From Oscillospiraceae bacterium (GTDB taxonomy: Bacteria; Bacillota; Clostridia; Oscillospirales; Acutalibacteraceae): a stretch of DNA of 6,352 nt. The stretch covers positions 1 through 6,352 of the forward strand of contig JAHZCM010000114.1 in assembly GCA_019422905.1 (NCBI GenBank), read 5' to 3'. The notes below the pieces were generated by a model. That model was not told the origin of the DNA. It was given only the letters and a program-made list of their open reading frames with translations, and did not search any database. A program made the position numbers and the translations under genes. Positions 5,296 through 6,352 of the stretch are shown here, piece by piece (position 1 is the stretch's first letter; every line of letters starts with the position of its first letter).

Positions 5296-6186
5296 TTACG
5301 CGAGCTTCACATGTGCGGAAAGCGCTGCGCGCAGCTTTTCAAGCATCGGCTCCGTCATATCGGTAAGCGGAAGCCTGCAGCGCCCGCAGTCGAAGCCGAG
5401 CATATTCATGGCCGCTTTCACGGGAATCGGGTTGACGTCCATAAACAGCGCGTTCATCAAATCAACATATTTGAAAGTCATCGCGCGCGCTTCCTCCATC
5501 CGATTTTCGAGTGCTGCCACAGCCAAATCGTGCATTTGCTGCGGAAGCGCATTGGCGAATACAGAGATCACGCCTTTACCGCCCATTGCAATGATCGGCA
5601 GGGTCTGCACGTCCTCGCCGGAATACACCGCAAGGTCATCGCCGCAGAGCTGCATGGTTTTTGTGAGCGCTGAAATGTCGTGGTTTGCTTCCTTTGTCGC
5701 AACGATGTTCGGGTTTTTAGAAAGCTCATAATAGGTTTCCGGCAGAATGTTGAGCCCTGTGCGGCCCGGAACATTGTAGAGAATGCATGGAACCTTGACA
5801 CTGCTTGCAATATGGTTAAAACTCTCAATCAGACCGCGCTGCGATGTTTTATTGTAGTACGGCGTGACCAGAAGAAGACCGTCTACGCCGAGCGCTTCAG
5901 CCTCTTTGGAAAGCTCCACGGCAAAAGCGGTATCGTTGCTGCCGGTCCCGGCGATGACCGGAATGCGTTCGCGCACTTTTTTGACCGTAAAATCGATCAC
6001 CTTTGTGTGCTCTTCACCGGAAAGCGTAGCCGCCTCGCCGGTCGTACCGCAGGTAATAATCGCATCGGTACCGTTTGCAATCTGAAACTCGATCAGCTTC
6101 TCCAGTTCATCGTAGTTGACCGTCATATCCGGATTAAACGGCGTAATCAGCGCTACGCCTGAACCCGTAAAGATAACCTTTTTCAT
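5296..6186 (-). CDS. dapA: 4-hydroxy-tetrahydrodipicolinate synthase
   Basis: A 296-residue TIM-barrel aldolase of normal length that condenses pyruvate with aspartate semialdehyde, the first committed step to diaminopimelate and lysine. The Schiff-base Lys165 is in ATKEA. The catalytic triad positions Thr49, Tyr111 (VTPYYN) and Tyr137 (LYNVPGRTG) are all present, and Arg142 matches the substrate-binding Arg138 of E. coli. The alignment to E. coli DapA runs without gaps at an offset of four from residue 40 to 90. In that stretch three of the E. coli lysine-binding residues differ (Ser48 to Ala52, His53 to Gly57, Glu84 to Phe88) while Asn84 and His60 remain. Feedback inhibition by lysine is therefore doubtful. 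A perfect AGGAGG (6197-6202) lies ten bases before the ATG. The gene sits 27 bases after asd and 30 bases before dapB in one transcription direction; the operon promoter lies beyond the window. Confidence 0.97.
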   Translation of the reverse strand: MKKVIFTGSGVALITPFNPDMTVNYDELEKLIEFQIANGTDAIITCGTTGEAATLSGEEHTKVIDFTVKKVRERIPVIAGTGSNDTAFAVELSKEAEALGVDGLLLVTPYYNKTSQRGLIESFNHIASSVKVPCILYNVPGRTGLNILPETYYELSKNPNIVATKEANHDISALTKTMQLCGDDLAVYSGEDVQTLPIIAMGGKGVISVFANALPQQMHDLAVAALENRMEEARAMTFKYVDLMNALFMDVNPIPVKAAMNMLGFDCGRCRLPLTDMTEPMLEKLRAALSAHVKLA

Positions 6187-6213
6187 ACAGAAAAAACCTC
6201 CTGAAACTGAAAA

Positions 6214-6352
6214 TCAGTCGAAATAGCCTTTCTTTGCAAGAAGCTCCGCCATGAGCACGCCACCGCCGGCAGCGCCGCGCAGCGTATTGTGCGACAAGCA
6301 GACAAATTTGTAATCGTACTGCGTGTCGGGGCGTAGACGGCCGATCGACACA
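6214..6352 (-). CDS. asd: Aspartate-semialdehyde dehydrogenase, C-terminal end (5' part outside window)
   Basis: Only the last 45 codons and a TGA stop are present; the gene is cut by the right window edge. The visible protein reads VSIGRLRPD at the edge, then FVCLSHNTLRGAAGGGVLMA and ends in ELLAKKGYFD. The SHNTLRGAAGGGVL helix followed by AELL is the C-terminal signature of Asd, the NADP-dependent enzyme that turns aspartyl phosphate into aspartate semialdehyde. It is closer to the archaeal/fungal-type branch than to the E. coli type. It lies 27 bases upstream of dapA in the same direction, which supports the call. No frameshift or stop interrupts the visible part. Confidence 0.88.
   Translation of the reverse strand, partial: VSIGRLRPDTQYDYKFVCLSHNTLRGAAGGGVLMAELLAKKGYFD

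Overview
The window looks like chromosomal DNA of a low-to-medium G+C Firmicute, most likely a clostridial (Oscillospiraceae/Ruminococcaceae-like) gut or anaerobic bacterium. The reasons are strong AGGAGG-type ribosome binding sites, sigma-A promoters of the TTGxxx/TATAAT kind, rho-independent hairpins at most gene ends, and the family types present (GH25 lysozyme with a membrane anchor, Mbeg1/DUF2974 hydrolase, an asd-dapA-dapB cluster with a clostridial flavour). The genus assignment is an inference from family resemblance only.

Layout. The left third holds a plus-strand membrane-anchored GH25 muramidase (67-984). It converges on a small minus-strand single-domain MGMT-family protein (1033-1350). 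A plus-strand esterase-D-like serine hydrolase (1594-2421) follows from its own near-consensus promoter and converges on a minus-strand Mbeg1-like alpha/beta hydrolase (2532-3632). The two hydrolases share a bidirectional terminator. Upstream of the Mbeg1-like gene is a G+C-rich, gene-free stretch of about 170 bases, then a free-standing tRNA-Leu(UAG) transcription unit on the minus strand with its own promoter and terminator (3805-3971).

The right third is a tight minus-strand lysine/diaminopimelate operon read from right to left: asd (3' end only, cut by the window edge), dapA, dapB and a 151-residue two-ACT-domain protein, with gaps of 27, 30 and 16 bases and a hairpin after the last gene. 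Asd makes aspartate semialdehyde, DapA condenses it with pyruvate, and DapB reduces the product to tetrahydrodipicolinate, the precursor of meso-diaminopimelate (cell wall) and lysine. The ACT protein resembles the regulatory C-terminus of aspartokinase without the kinase domain. It is therefore a candidate separate amino-acid-sensing subunit for the pathway.

Most of the window is ordinary housekeeping and accessory sequence. The observation most worth following is the stand-alone aspartokinase-type ACT protein in the dap operon, together with a DapA in which three residues of the E. coli lysine-feedback site are changed. No mobile element, CRISPR array, phage gene or clearly new multi-gene system is visible.
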